This document shows, one piece after another, positions 63,928 through 64,000 of a stretch of 64,000 bases of DNA. This DNA comes from Methylophilales bacterium HTCC2181 (GTDB taxonomy: Bacteria > Pseudomonadota > Gammaproteobacteria > Burkholderiales > Methylophilaceae). The position numbers and the translations under genes were made by a program. Numbering within the stretch: the first letter of the stretch is position 1; each line of letters starts with the position of its first letter. A model generated the notes under the pieces. It saw only the letters and a list, made by a program, of their open reading frames with translations. It had not been told where the DNA came from and ran no database searches. The DNA is taken from positions 310,001 through 374,000 of the forward strand of contig AAUX01000001.1 of the NCBI GenBank assembly GCA_000168995.1, read 5' to 3'.

Positions 63928-64000
63928 ATGATTAAAAAAGCAAAGACACGACAGGAGTTTTTTGAGCTAAGTAATTTCAGAAGACGATTTATGGTTTTGA
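63928..64000 (+). CDS. ftsI: Peptidoglycan transpeptidase FtsI, start only
   Basis: Only the first 24 codons are present, beginning MIKKAKTRQEFFELSNFRRR and then entering a hydrophobic stretch. The basic N-terminus before a membrane segment and the position after ftsL fit FtsI (PBP3). Nothing more can be said because the window ends. Confidence 0.75.
   Translation, partial: MIKKAKTRQEFFELSNFRRRFMVL

Overview
The window reads as chromosome of a small-genome, AT-rich betaproteobacterial methylotroph of the OM43 / Methylopumilus type (Methylophilales). The basis is the combination of an XoxF-type methanol dehydrogenase with its XoxJ and XoxG partners, a NAD-linked FdsGBA-D formate dehydrogenase with molybdenum-cofactor genes beside it, very short intergenic gaps, many stop/start overlaps, alternative start codons, and gene orders typical of Betaproteobacteria. 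No tool was run, so family calls rest on visible motifs, lengths and gene order. Strain or species cannot be fixed from the sequence.

Layout. 1-16 kb: end of aspS, a VOC protein, yjbQ, an EamA exporter, then a tight + strand run yebC-ruvCAB-ybgC-tolQRAB-pal-cpoB-queE-queC, the rpsP-rimM-trmD-rplS operon, xerD, folB and plsY. 16-24 kb: tsaD divergent from the macromolecular-synthesis operon rpsU-yqeY-dnaG-rpoD, a CAT-anticodon tRNA (probably tRNA-Ile2), and a 1.76-kb segment bounded by a repeat of the tRNA 3' half that carries two outer-membrane beta-barrel genes. 23.7-26.9 kb: an NCS2-type permease fused to a degenerate RsbW-like domain, with two STAS proteins and a stand-alone RsbW-like kinase beside it. 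27-38 kb: accessory genes (small secreted protein, SDR, pentapeptide-repeat protein, HU, umuDC, RodZ-like protein, Na+/H+ antiporter, TPR-oxygenase, YihY-cNMP fusion, pip). 38-43 kb: xoxF, xoxJ, xoxG, ndh. 43-46 kb: lplT, PIN-PhoH and bcp. 46-56 kb: moeA-mobB-mobA-moaA divergent from fdsGBA-fdhD-fdsD. 56-64 kb: a GT39-like transferase, rpmE, rho, trxA, dolP, rsmI, pyrC, RNase P RNA and the start of the dcw cluster (mraZ-rsmH-ftsL-ftsI).

How the genes connect. XoxF (with the lanthanide-type Asp-Tyr-Asp motif) oxidises methanol in the periplasm and passes electrons to XoxG. Formate made downstream is oxidised by FdsGBA, whose cofactor is supplied by the divergent Mo genes, and the NADH can be re-oxidised by Ndh. 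A perfect inverted repeat sits between moaA and fdsG, and a tandem 11-bp repeat sits in front of xoxF.

The points most worth a second look are the permease/partner-switching cluster, the tRNA-bounded micro-island without an integrase, the A10-run frameshift in rsmH, the ATT start of ruvC, the long acidic tail on ribosomal protein S16, and the compact RNase P RNA.
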